Positions 26,983 to 36,675 of a DNA stretch of 64,000 nucleotides are shown here, one piece after another. The stretch's first letter is position 1. Every line of letters starts with the position of its first letter. Under the pieces are notes generated by a model. The model had not been told where the DNA came from and did no database searches. It saw nothing but the letters and a program-made list of their open reading frames with translations. The position numbers were made by a program, and so were the translations under genes. This DNA is from REEB95 sp963810055. Its GTDB lineage: Bacteria > Pseudomonadota > Alphaproteobacteria > ATCC43930 > CGMCC-115725. Location of the stretch: positions 186,001-250,000 of the forward strand of contig CAWEME010000012.1 of assembly GCA_963810055.1 (NCBI GenBank), given 5' to 3'.

Positions 26983-28604
26983 GGCGCGCATGTACCGCTA
27001 CGACGAATTCGACCGCCAGATGGTCGACAGCGCGTCGCCCAATTCCGCGACCAGGTGGCGCGCCGTCTCGCCGGCGAGCTGACCGAGGACCAGTTCCGGC
27101 CGCTCCGGCTGATGAACGGGCTCTATCTGCAGCTGCACGCCTACATGCTGCGCATCGCCATCCCCTATGGCACGCTGAATCCCGCGCAGCTGCGCAAGCT
27201 GGCCTACATCGCGCGCGAGCTACGACAAGGGCTACGGCCACTTCACCACCCGCAGAACATCCAGTTCAACTGGATCAAGCTGGAGGAGGCGCCGGACATC
27301 CTGGACGATCTGGCCGAGGTCGAGATGCACGCGCATCCAGACCAGCGGCAACTGCATCCGCAACATCACCGCCGACCCCTTCGCCGGCGTCGACGGCCGA
27401 CGAGATCGACGACCCGCGCCCCTGGTGCGAGATCATCCGCCAGTGGTCGACGCTGCACCCCGAATTCTCCTTCCTGCCGCGCAAGTTCAAGATCGCCGTC
27501 ACCGGCCGCGGCCGAGCACGACCGCGCCGCCATGAGGTGCACGACATCGGCCTCTAGCTGCGCCGCAACGACGCCGGCGAGGTCGGCTTCGAGGTGCTGG
27601 TCGGCGGCGGGCTGGGCCGCACGCCCATCATCGGCACGGTGATCCGCGAGTTCCTGCCGGCGCGGGATCTGCTCGCCTACCTCGAGGCCATCCTGCGCGT
27701 CTACAACCGGCACGGCCGGCGCGACAACATCTACAAGGCGCGCATCAAGATCCTGGTGCACGCCTCGGCGTCGAGAGGCTGCGCCGGAGGTCGAGGCCGA
27801 ATGTGGCGATGCACCGCAAGGCCCAGCTCGACCTGCCGGACGTGGAGCTGGACCGCATCGCCGGCATTTCGCGCCGCCGCATTTCGAGAGCTGCTGGCGA
27901 CGACGCCTTCGAGGCGCCGGCCGCCGACCGGCTTCGCGCGCTGGGCCCGGCACAACGTCAAGCCGCATAGCCCCGGCTATGCCATCGTCACCATCTCCTT
28001 AAAGAAGTCCGGCGAGATGCCGGGCGACTCCACGGCGAGCAGATGGACGCGATGGCCCGACCTCGCCGAGCGATTCGGCCAGGACGAGATCCGCGTCACC
28101 ATGAGCAGAACCTGGTCCTGCCGCATGTGAGGAGACGAGTGCCGCGATCTGGCAAGGCTGCCGGGGCCGGCCCTGGCCCGCCAATGGCGGCCTGGTCACC
28201 GACATCATCGCCTGCCCCGGCCTCGACTATTGCGCGCTGGCCAACGCCCGCTCCATCCCGATCGCCCAGGCGTCTGGCGATCGCCGGCCGCGCGCAAGCA
28301 GGTCGGCGAGCTCAAATCAAGATTTCCGGCTGCATCAACGCCTGCGGCCACCACCACGTCGGCCATCGGCATCCTGGGCGTCGACAAGAAGGGCGAGGAA
28401 TTCTACCAGGTCACGCTTGGCGGCCCGCGAGGCGGACGCCTCGCTCGGCACAGTGCCGGCCCGGCCCTGCCGGCCAACAAGGTGCCCGCGCCGTCGACAA
28501 TGGTCGACACCTATCTGCATCGGAAGGGACGGCGAGCGATTCCCCGACACCTTCCGCCGCACCGGCATCGCCCGTTCAAGGAGGCGCTCTATGCTGCTGG
28601 ATAA
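26975..28604 (+). CDS. cysI: Siroheme nitrite/sulfite reductase (assimilatory, CysI type), heavily frame-shifted
   Basis: A siroheme/[4Fe-4S] reductase of about 545 residues that reduces sulfite to sulfide with ferredoxin or a similar donor. Conserved blocks appear in alternating frames: RMYRYDEFDRQMVD, RLMNGLYLQLHAYMLRIAIP, GHFTTRQNIQFNWIKL, SGNCIRNITADPFAGV, FLPRKFKIAVTG, FEVLVGGGLGRTPIIG, and KISGCINACGHHH, which holds two of the cluster cysteines. At least eight indels separate them. The 3' end overlaps the DUF934 start. ATG 26975 overlaps the DUF2849 stop; ATG 26990 is an alternative. Confidence 0.8.
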
Positions 28605-29034
28605 GACCGGAAGGCGGTCGCCGACGAATGGCGGCTCTGGCGATGACGAGCCGCGCCCAACGGCGAGGCGGTTACCGTCTCGCTCAGCGCGGGAGAAGGA
28701 GCACAACGCGCTCAAGGGCGCGCGACGCCAAGCTGGGCTTGCGCCTCCCCAACACCGCGAACCCGGTTGCGCTCAACGGCGAGGTGCACCGCTTCGCCCT
28801 GATCGCGCTGGAATTCCCGCGTTCAACGACGGCCGGGCCTATTCCCAGGCGCGGCTGTTGCGTTCGCGCTTTGGCTACCAGGGCGTGCGCGCCACCGGCA
28901 ACGTGCTGCGCGACCAGCTCCTGTTCATGCGCCGCGCCGGCTTCGACGGCTTCGAGGTGGACGGCGCCGGGGCATTGGCCGAGGATTGGGCGAAGGCCTT
29001 CGGCGAATTCGACGTGTTGTACCGGCCCGCCTAG
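28591..29034 (+). CDS. DUF934 protein of the sulfite reductase locus; frame-shifted
   Basis: A protein of about 150 residues of the DUF934 family that regularly follows cysI; its exact role is unknown. It starts MLLDKTG at 28591 after AGGAGGCG. The conserved core is LALIALEFPAFNDGRAYSQA, LLRSRFGYQGVRATGNVLRD and LLFMRRAGFDGFEV. Three indels break the first half. At the end an in-frame TAG (29032) is followed by a further open stretch (DNSPLDHAAEISRVARQG, TGA) that reads like a natural C-terminus, so the stop may be another error. The cysH gene that usually follows is absent. Confidence 0.75.
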   Translation: MLLDKTGRRSPTNGGSGDDEPRPTARRLPSRSAREKEHNALKGARRQAGLAPPQHREPGCAQRRGAPLRPDRAGIPAFNDGRAYSQARLLRSRFGYQGVRATGNVLRDQLLFMRRAGFDGFEVDGAGALAEDWAKAFGEFDVLYRPA

Positions 29035-29290
29035 GACAACTCGCCCCTGGATCATGCGGCAGAGATTTCCCGCGTAGCCCGACAAGGGTGAAGCGAAGAA
29101 GCCGTCCTGATCGGCGCTGCGGTCATCTCCCTGCGTGAAAGCCGTGCCCTCGGACAAAAGCCCAAACCGGCTGGTTTCGCGTCTTTGTCTCCGGGCGGAA
29201 GATCCACACTAATTCCCGTGTATATGCTTAGTATTTTTTAAAAGATTCCAAAGTTAGTTTACGGACATACAACAGTTGGGGATCGAATTC

Positions 29291-29621
29291 ATGTCTTTCT
29301 ATCGCTTTTATTATTTCGAATCGCTGATCGCCTCAAGGGCGGCGGCTGTGCCGAATGCCCCGACGATCGGGCGGCCATGGCAGCGGCGTCGGCGCTGCTG
29401 GCGAAGAAGCTTGACGCGGTCGCCGTGGAAATTGGCGCGACGAGCAATTCATCGGCGGCGAGAAGCGCGACGCTTCGCCGTACGTCGTTGCCAGAACCTC
29501 GGACAGATCGCTGCGCAGCCATCCGATGTTCTCCCTCGATCCGAGGTTCTACCTCGATAAACTCGATAAGAGGCATCCTGAAAACCCGCAAAAACCGGCC
29601 GCGTTGGTTAACCGGACTTAA
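29291..29621 (+). CDS. Hypothetical protein, about 110 residues, frame-shifted
   Basis: Not recognised. Reconstructed through two indels it reads MSFYRFYYFESLI, then GGCAECPDDRAAMAAASALL with a CAEC pair, then AKKLDAVAVEIGADEQFIGG and the very coherent end SHPMFSLDPRFYLDKLDKRH…VNRT with TAA at 29619. Good codon use and the continuous sense of the second half support a real gene. It is preceded by an A/T-rich region (about 29215–29280) that may be its promoter. Confidence 0.45.
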
Positions 29622-29695
29622 CGGCCGGCTGTGTCGCACGCGCCGGCCGATTAAACGATTAGTCTTTCGGCGCTACAGCTGGACGCTGCTCATAC

Positions 29696-30227
29696 ATGGG
29701 CGGGCGTACTGTCTTCCAATACGACATCGCAACGATCCGATCCTGAACCCCGCCTATGAATACTGGCGGAGCGATGCCGCGCGCGCGCGATGCCGCGGCG
29801 GCGCGACATCGACCCGACCGAGAATCCCCGCCTTGCCCAATATCCAGATCAGCGAGATCGTCGGCACGCGCATCCGCTATCGCCTCGCCGGCACGGCGAT
29901 CGTCCAAGCCTATGGCGAAGAACTCGCCGGGAAATATTCGACGAAGTCTTTGCGGGGGAAGGCTGGCTCGTCGAAAACAACTACCGCATGATGCGCGACG
30001 AGAAGCGGCCCGTTTTGGTGCGGAACCGCTATCTCTCGGGCCCGCGATGTCGAACTCGTCTCCACCCGCCTAATCATGCCGTTGTCCGAGGACGGCGAAA
30101 CCGTCACCCAATGCCTCACCGCCATGAGTTTCCAGTTCCCGGGCGAGGCCGTGAATGGACCGGCCAATGGTTCGGGAACAGCGATAATTTCGATTTCGTG
30201 AAATCTTATTCCAAAGTCATCGGCTAA
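29696..30227 (+). CDS. PAS_5-family protein (PF07310 type); frame-shifted
   Basis: A single PAS-like domain protein of the alphaproteobacterial PAS_5 family (formerly DUF1457), about 175 residues, of unknown regulatory role. Typical features in order are LNPAYEYWRS, AMPRRRDIDPT, the core LPNIQISEIVGTRIRYRLAG and TAIVQAYGEELAGKYFDEV, the loop ENNYRMMRDEKRPVLVRNRY, and the C-terminus FGNSDNFDFVKSYSKVIG. At least four indels. ATG 29696 is the likely start but lies near a break. Confidence 0.7.
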
Positions 30228-30436
30228 GGCGCGGCGGCGGCCGCGCCGATCCGGCCAGAAACCGGGCTTCGCGCAACGGCCGCCCAACGCCGCCAAATCG
30301 CGGTATTCAGCAAGTAAGCGGGCCTTCGGAATTATTCAATCTTTCCAAGGCTCTCTAGCTGATGCCCTGGAGCTTCCAGGGATGCCCAGGACAAGACGAT
30401 TTACAGTTGATTGGATTCGCCGTCACAGTCCCGTTT

Positions 30437-30698
30437 ATGGACTTTGGACTTGGCGAATTATTCAAAGTGCTGAGAAACATTTGGCAAGCCGTCCTCCAAA
30501 TTACTTGTTGGTTTGGCCGCTATAGCCGTTGCTGGTGTTTGTTTGAAACTGATTTATAACGACATCATCGTGCCGGTCTATTCGGTTAACCAAGACAACA
30601 GCCTAAGACAAGCGTGGGTTTTAACCCCAGAACCCATTGATTTAGCTCTAGATGCTGGGGCCACCTTTGATAATCAAACGTGGGACGGGGACTGCTAG
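30437..30698 (+). CDS. Small single-pass membrane protein, unknown; frame-shifted
   Basis: About 86 residues. ATG 30437 (MDFGLGELFKVLRNIWQAVL) runs into a hydrophobic helix in a second frame (LLVGLAAIAVAGVCLKLIYN), then a soluble part (QDNSLRQAWVLTPEPIDLAL) to TAG 30698. A single indel near 30500 joins the two. Base composition is clearly more A/T-rich than the flanks, as for the lipoprotein gene that follows. The family is not recognised. Confidence 0.45.
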
Positions 30699-30748
30699 GC
30701 GTTATCCCTAGCTGTCCTATCCTCACCGCATATCAGCGGGGGGGGACT

Positions 30749-30964
30749 ATGCGATCTTTCAGACCGCGCCTAGCCATGATTGTCCTGGCCGGGTGTGCGC
30801 CCGACATTCAGCTAAGAAACCCGCAGACCGGCGTGACAGCCGTTTGTGGTGGCGGCTATTATCAATACGGATTAGTCGGCATGGCTAATGAGACAGCAAA
30901 ACAACTTCAACTGCGGTGCCTTGACGACTATCAGCGCCAAGGCTACGAGCGCGTGGGCAATTAG
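30749..30964 (+). CDS. Small lipoprotein
   Basis: A 71-residue protein with a short signal sequence (MRSFRPRLAMIVLAGCAPDI) whose lipobox LAGC would be cleaved before the cysteine and lipidated. The mature part (LRNPQTGVTAVCGGGYYQYG, CLDDYQRQGYERVGN) belongs to a family of short alphaproteobacterial lipoproteins with two conserved cysteines and no known function. A run of G at 30738–30745 serves as ribosome binding site. The open frame extends further upstream, but only this start gives a signal peptide. Confidence 0.68.
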   Translation: MRSFRPRLAMIVLAGCAPDIQLRNPQTGVTAVCGGGYYQYGLVGMANETAKQLQLRCLDDYQRQGYERVGN

Positions 30965-31296
30965 CCCAGGCCCGTTTGCCACCTAATGCCGCCAAATCGC
31001 CTAAAATTGTCGGCAATTATTTCCGGAAAATGGATTGGTTTCACGGTTGATTAAGCCCGCCCGCCTAGGGTTGGCGCGTTGAAAAGCGTGTTTTCGAGGG
31101 GCGCCGGTTGGGGATTAGGGGATCTCGGTTCCGGCGGCGCTTTGCTCCTTTATTTTTATCGGCTCTGCGCGCGAAGATCGCGGCCGGCGGCAATCCCCCC
31201 TCAGTTGCCCCGGCCGCGATCACTTTTTCAGCTCCTGCCGGAGCTTTGTATCGCTTCGCTCTCGCTAGCTCGCTCTGGAGCTAGCGCGAGCCACGC
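30965..31296. other. Intergenic region with two inverted repeats
   Basis: No gene was seen. It contains a 12-bp perfect stem GATCGCGGCCGG (31176–31187) / CCGGCCGCGATC (31210–31221) followed by five T, and a second hairpin CTCGCTAGCTC (31261–31271) / GAGCTAGCGCGAG (31278–31290) next to the thpR stop. Confidence 0.5.
31176..31228 (+). terminator. Long-loop hairpin with T-run, possible terminator
   Basis: Perfect 12-bp arms with a 22-base loop, then CAC and five T on the plus strand. The loop is long for an intrinsic terminator, so it may instead be a repeat relic. It would end transcripts coming from the small lipoprotein gene. Confidence 0.45.
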
Positions 31297-31823
31297 CTAT
31301 CCTCTCAACTCGTATTCCGCCTGGTCCTCGTAGATCGGGCCGGCCTTGGTGAGATAGCTCGCCACCAGCGCGAAGCGGTCCACGGCGAAAGGCGCGGCGC
31401 GGAAGAGCGCGTGCGCGGCCAGATACGCCGTCAGCTTCGGGTCGGGCGCGCCGTTGAGCCGCGCCAGGCTGACATGCGGCGCGTAACGCCGCCCCTCGGG
31501 CTCGAGCCCGGCGCGGATCAGCGCGGTTTCGACCTTGGCGTGGAGCTGGATGAGTCGGGATTCTTCTCGATCCCGGCCCACAGCATGCGCGTGCCGAAAT
31601 GCCCGACGCCGGCCAGCGCCAGCGAAAACCGCCGGGCGCGGATGCCGGCGAGCGCGGCGTCGATGTCGGCGGCAACGCTTTCGCCGGTCTCGCCGATGAA
31701 GCGCAACGTCAGGTGGTAATTCCCGGGATCGACCCATTTCGCCCCCGGCAGCCCGGAGGATATCAGCGAAAGCCCGAGCTTCTGTTCCGGCGGCAGGGAT
31801 ATCCCCACGAACAGGCGCAGCAT
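31297..31823 (-). CDS. thpR: RNA 2',3'-cyclic phosphodiesterase (2'-5' RNA ligase family); one frame shift
   Basis: A two-H phosphoesterase of about 175 residues that opens 2',3'-cyclic phosphates on RNA ends. Both catalytic motifs are visible: YHLTLRFIGE (first HxT) in the N-terminal frame and PHVSLARLNG (second HxS) in the C-terminal frame. The frame changes near 31555 between LWAGIEKNP and RLIQLHAKVE. ATG 31823 follows GGGGGA. It lies 20 bp after the arylesterase gene on the same strand. Confidence 0.82.
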
Positions 31824-31843
31824 GGATTCCCCCTGCGTTGGCC

Positions 31844-32513
31844 TCACGGCCTGGCGGGCTTGGTCCGAAGCAGCTTTTCGACATCCGGCGCGATGCGCTG
31901 TGACGATGACGTCGACGCCGCCGGCATTGGGGTGGAGCCCGTCGGGCTGGTTCAGGCCCGGGTCGAGCGCCACGCCTTCGAGAAAAAAGGGATAAAGCGG
32001 CACGCCGTATTGCTTGGCGAGATCGGGATATATCGAATCGAAGGCCTGCTCGTAATCCGGCCCCCAATTGGCGGGCGCGCGCATGCCGATCAGCAGCACG
32101 CGCACGCCGGAGGATTTCATCTTGTCGAGGATCTTGACCAGATTGGCCCGCGTGAGTTGCGGATCGAGGCCGCGCAGCGCGTCATTGGCGCCGAACTCGA
32201 TGAGCGCGTATTGCGGGCGGTCCGCCAGCACCCATTTGACCCGCGCGAGCCCGCCCGAGCTGGTGTCGCCGGAAAAGCCGCCATTCGTCACATCGACCTT
32301 GAAGCCGTCGGCCCGGAGCCGCGCCTGAAGCTTGACCGGGAACGTATCCTCGGGCGCCAAGCCGTAGCCGGCGGTCAGGCTGTCGCCGAAGGCCAGCAGG
32401 CGGCGGGGCGCCGGCATGGATCGGCCGCGGGCGCGGATGGCGCTTGCGCCCAGGCGATATCCGGCGCTCCATAGCGATAACGCCAGCAACGCCCCCAGGG
32501 CGTTGACAAGCAT
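31844..32513 (-). CDS. tesA: SGNH-hydrolase arylesterase / TesA-like thioesterase; one frame shift
   Basis: A periplasmic GDSL/SGNH hydrolase of about 220 residues with esterase or lysophospholipase activity. The N-terminal hydrophobic segment (MLVNALGALLALSLW) looks like a signal anchor. Block I is LLAFGDSLTAGYGL with the nucleophile Ser, block II NGGFSGDTSSGGLAR, block III EFGANDALRGLDP and block V QPDGLHPNAGG with the Asp/His pair. One extra base near 31900 turns the true C-terminus (QRIAPDVEKLLRTKPARP, TGA at 31844) out of frame. Divergent from an ABC transporter, as with the tesA–ybbAP locus of enterobacteria. Confidence 0.85.
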
Positions 32514-32544
32514 CCTCCTCCCAACACCAAATGCCCTTCCGCCC

Positions 32545-33278
32545 ATGAAATCGAAATCCCCCGACGCCCCGGAATCCGCGATGATCCTGCTCGACGGCGT
32601 GCGCCTGACTTTGGCGAGTGAAGCGGGCGCGGTCAATGTGCTGCGCGGGGTTTCATTAAAAATCGGCAAGGGTGAGACGGTGGCGCTGACCGGGCCCTCG
32701 GGCTCGGGCAAGTCGACGCTGATGATGGTGATCGGCGGGCTGGAGCGGGCGAGCGCCGGCTCGGTCAAGGTCGCCGGATTCGATTTCGCGGGATTGGGCG
32801 AGGACGAGCTGGCACGGCTGCGGCGCGAGCATGTCGGCATCGTCTTCCAATCCTTTCACCTCATGCCGGCCATGACCGCGCTCGAAAACGTGGCCTTGCC
32901 GCTGGAGCTGGCGGGGCGGGACGGACGCCCTGGCCGCCGCGCGCAAGACGCTCGCGGCCGTGGGGCTCGTCGTCGCGCGCGCGCCACTACCCGGCGCAGC
33001 TTTCGGGCGGCGAGCAGCAGCGCGTCGCCATCGCCCGGGCCTTCGTGTCCGATCCCGGGCTGATCCTGGCCGACGAGCCGACCGGCAATCTCGACGGCGA
33101 GACCGGGCGCAAGGTGATGGATTTGCTGTTCGCCCTGGCGGAGAGTTCGGGCACCACGCTGCTTTTGATCACCCATGACCGCGATCTGACGCGGCGCTGC
33201 CGCCGCATCCTGTCGCTCGCGGACGGGCGCATCACCGCCGACACGGCCGGGGCGCGGCCGGGAAAGAGACGCCGATGA
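32545..33278 (+). CDS. ybbA: ABC transporter ATP-binding protein, YbbA/LolD-like; two frame shifts
   Basis: A MacB/LolD-type ATPase of about 240 residues energising the FtsX-type permease that follows. Walker A is LTGPSGSGKSTLM, the Q-loop VFQSFHLMPAMTALENVALP, the signature LSGGEQQRVAIARAF, Walker B ILADEPTGNLDGETG and the H-loop LLLITHDRDL. The region between Q-loop and signature is out of frame in two steps (about 32930 and 32990). Its stop overlaps the permease start (ATGATGA). Divergent from the arylesterase gene. Confidence 0.85.
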
Positions 33279-35788
33279 TGCTTGCCCTGCGCCTGGCGCG
33301 GCGCGAGCTGCGCGGCGGGTTGGCGGATTCCGGATATTCATCGCCTGCCTGGCGCTGGGCGTGGCGGTGATCGCCGGGGTGGGCTCGCTTTCGGCCGGCA
33401 TCGACGCGAGCTTGCGCAACGACGCCCGGGCGCTGCTCGGCGGCGATGTCGATTTCCACCTTTTCCACCGCCCGGCGAGCGCGGCCGAGCGCGCCTATCT
33501 CGCCCGCGCCGGAACGGTGTCCGAATCCGGCGATCATGCGCGCCATGGCGCGGACCGAGGACGGCGGCGCGCGCAGCTTGATCCAATTGAAGGCGGTGGA
33601 TGGGGCCTATCCGCTTTACGGCAGCGTGACGCTCGACCCGCCGCTAAGCCTGGACGACGCGCTCGGCATTGCGCGGCGGGCATTGGGGCGCGGTGGCGGC
33701 GGCGGGGCTGTTTCAGAAACTCGGCCTCAAGCCCGGCGATCTGATCCGCATCGGCGAGGGCGAGTTCCAGCTGCGCGCGATACTGGTGCACGAGCCCGAC
33801 GCGTTGAGCGGCACCTTCGATCTGGGCCCCAAGGTGACGCTGGCCTTGCCCGCGCTGGCCTCGACCGGCCTCATTCAGCCCGGCGCGCTGGTGGGTTACG
33901 GCTATCGCGTGAAGCTGCCGGCGGGCAGCGACGAAGACCGCTTCGCCGCCCGCGCCAAGGCCGATCTGCCCGACGCCGCCTGGCGCATCCGCGGCTTCGC
34001 CGACGCCGCGCCCAGCCTGCAACGCCTGCTCGACCGGCTGACCGTGTTCCTGACCCTGGTCGGGCTGACCGCGCTCCTGGTCGGCGGCGTCGGCATCGGC
34101 AACGCGGTGCAGCGCCTATTTGAACGAGAAACTGCCCTCGATCGCCGCGCTCAAATGCCTGGGAGCGCCGCGCCGCCTGGTCTTCGCCTGCTATCTCCTG
34201 CAAATCCTGGCGCTGGCGGGGGCGGGGATAGCGCTGGGCCTGGTGCTGGGCGCGGCCGCGCCTTTCATCGTCGCGCCTTTCCTGCCGGCCTCCTTGCCGG
34301 TCGGCCCGCTGCTCGGGGTTTACTGGCAGCCCTTGGCGCTGGCGGCGCTGGACGGCTTGCTCGCCACGCTTGCCTTCGCGCTGTGGCCCTTGGGCATCGC
34401 CTGCGAAGTGCGGGCGGCGAGCCTGTTCCGTCTGCTGGTCGAACCGCCGGACCGGATGCCGCCGGCCTGGATCATCGCCGCCATCGCGCTTTCGGGCTTG
34501 GGCCTGGGCGCGCTGGCGGTGCTGACCGCGCCCGAACGCGTGACCTCCTTGTGGTTCGTCGCGGGCGCGGCGGGCGCGCTGCTGGCCTTCCGGCTGCTGG
34601 CGCGCGGGCTGATGGCGTCTGGCGCGGCGTGTGCGGCCGCGCCGGGCGAGTTTGCGCCTGGCGCTCGCCAATCTGCACCGTCCGGGCGCGCCCACCTCCG
34701 GGGTGGTGGCCTCGCTCGGATTGGGCCTCGCGGTGCTGGTGGCGATCGTGCTGGTGCGCGGCAATGTGGCGGAGGAGATCGGCGAGAGCCTGCCGCAACG
34801 CGCGCCCTCGTTTTTCTTCATCGACATCCAGCCCGACCAGGTGAAGGATTTCGACCGGCTTCTGGCGTCGATGCCGGGGGTGGAGGAGATCGCGCGGGTG
34901 CCGAGCCTGCGCGGCCGGATCGACCGGCTCAACGGCGTGCCGGTGGAGCAGGCGCAAATCGCGCCCGAGGCGGAATGGGCGGTCAGGAGCGAGCGCGGCC
35001 TGACCTATGCCGCATCTCCGCCCGCGGGCTCGCGCGTGGTCGATGGCCGATGGTGGCCCGCGGATTACCGCGGCCCGCCGCTGATCTCGCTCGACGCCAA
35101 TCTCGCGCGCGGCATGAACCTGAAGCCGGGCGACACCATGACGCTCAACGTGCTCGGCCGCGAACTCGCTGCCACCATAGCCAATCTGCGCGAGATCGAT
35201 TGGACCTCGCTCGGCCTGAACTTCGCCATCGTGCTCTCGCCGGGCTCGCTCGACGGCGCGCCGCAGACGCATATCGCCACCGCGCGGACGGCGCCGGAAC
35301 AGGAGAATGCGCTGGAGGCCGCGGTCACCGACCGCTTCCCCAATGTCTCGGCGATCGACGTGCGGGACGTTTTGGCAAGTCTGAGCGCCATCGTCGACGC
35401 CATCGCGCGGGCGATGGGCGCGGCGGCGGCGATCGCGATCGCCGCCGGCGTGCTGGTGCTGGCCGGAGCGATCGCGGCCGGGCGCAAGCGGCGGATCTAC
35501 GAATCGGTGCTGCTCAAGGTGCTGGGGGCGGAGCGCAGGAGCGTGCTCAAGGGATTCGTCTGGGAATACGGGCTTATGGGCCTGGCGGCGGCGGCGCTGG
35601 CGGGCGTCATCGGCACGCTTTTGGCCTATGTCACGCTCACCCGGATCATGCACACTTCGTGGCAATTCCTGGTTTGGCCGGTGGTGTCGACCCTGGCGCT
35701 GGCGGAGCTCGCGATCCTGGGCTTGGGCTGGCTCGGCACGGCGCGGGCGCTCGGCGCCAAGGCCGCCTTATATCTGCGGAATGAATAG
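33275..35788 (+). CDS. ybbP: FtsX-type ABC transporter permease, YbbP-like; about five frame shifts
   Basis: A large permease of about 835 residues. Reconstructed, it has an N-terminal membrane segment (IACLALGVAVIAGVGSLSAG), a periplasmic MacB_PCD-like domain, a first FtsX block (LTVFLTLVGLTALLVGGVGI followed by KLPSIAALKCLGAPRRLVF), further helices, a second periplasmic part and a second FtsX block at the end (YESVLLKVLGAERRSVLKGF, LAGVIGTLLAYVTLTRIM). This duplicated FtsX layout is the YbbP type, thought to move a lipid or lipoprotein-like substrate or drive an esterase. Indels lie near 33330, 33530, 33700, 34125 and 34640; the last 385 residues are continuous. Confidence 0.8.
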
Positions 35789-35878
35789 TCGGTTCAAGGA
35801 CTTACGCCGCCGTTGAATTGCCGCGGTTCTGTGCCAATATCCCCATCCAAGCCAATCGGCTTTTGAGAGGATTTGACC

Positions 35879-36595
35879 ATGGCGTTCGATTCGGGAAACC
35901 GCGCAACCACGCGCAGCGCGCTGCCGCAAGTCGGCATCGACGTAGGCCTGCGCAGCTACATGCTGCGCGTCTACAACTACATGACGGGCGCGTTGGCGCT
36001 CACCGGCGGCGTCGCCTATGTCTTCTATGCCAGCGGCCTGATCGAACAGATCTACGGCACGCCGCTCTACTGGGTGGCGGTGTTGGCGCCGCTCGCCTTC
36101 GTGCTGGTGCTGAGCTTCGGCATCCAGAAGATGAGCCTCGCCGCGTCGCAAGCCACGTTCTGGGGCTATGCCGCGGTCATGGGCATATCGATGTCGAGCA
36201 TCTTCCTGGTCTATACCGGCGCCAGCATCGCCGAGGTGTTCTTCATCACCTCCGCCACCTTCCTGGCGATGAGCCTGTGGGGCTACACCACCAAGAAGGA
36301 TCTTTCCGGCATGGGCCATTTCCTGATGATGGGGCTGATCGGCATCATCATCGCCATGGTGGTCAACATCTTCCTCAAATCGCCGGCGGTTTATTTCGCC
36401 ATCTCGATCATCGGCGTGCTGGTGTTCACCGGCCTCACCGCCTGGGACACGCAGCGCATCAAGGAGATGTATTGGGACGGCGACAGCGAAGTGATCGCCG
36501 GCAAGAAGTCGATCATGGGCGCGTTGGCGCTTTATCTCGACTTCATCAACCTGTTCCTGATGCTGATGCAGCTGATGGGCAATCGCCGCAGCTAA
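35879..36595 (+). CDS. Bax inhibitor-1 / YccA family membrane protein
   Basis: A seven-helix inner-membrane protein of 238 residues of the TMBIM/BI-1 family (possible pH-gated calcium leak; in E. coli YccA modulates FtsH). The helices are regularly spaced and the family signature is seen as VLVFTGLTAWDTQRIKEMYW in the sixth–seventh helix region, with ALALYLDFINLFLMLMQLMG at the end. ATG 35879 has GAGAGGA seven bases upstream. Monocistronic with its own terminator. Intact. Confidence 0.9.
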   Translation: MAFDSGNRATTRSALPQVGIDVGLRSYMLRVYNYMTGALALTGGVAYVFYASGLIEQIYGTPLYWVAVLAPLAFVLVLSFGIQKMSLAASQATFWGYAAVMGISMSSIFLVYTGASIAEVFFITSATFLAMSLWGYTTKKDLSGMGHFLMMGLIGIIIAMVVNIFLKSPAVYFAISIIGVLVFTGLTAWDTQRIKEMYWDGDSEVIAGKKSIMGALALYLDFINLFLMLMQLMGNRRS

Positions 36596-36615
36596 AGGCG
36601 CGCGAACCGCGAATC

Positions 36616-36649
36616 AAAAAGGGGCCGGGAAACCGGCCCCTTTTCTTTT
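36616..36649 (+). terminator. Rho-independent terminator after the Bax inhibitor gene (bidirectional)
   Basis: AAAAA, stem GGGGCCGG / CCGGCCCC with GAAA tetraloop, then TTTTCTTTT. The A-run upstream lets it also serve the convergent membrane protein gene on the minus strand. Confidence 0.92.
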
Positions 36650-36675
36650 GGTGTCCGACCTGTTTCTCTCAGGCC

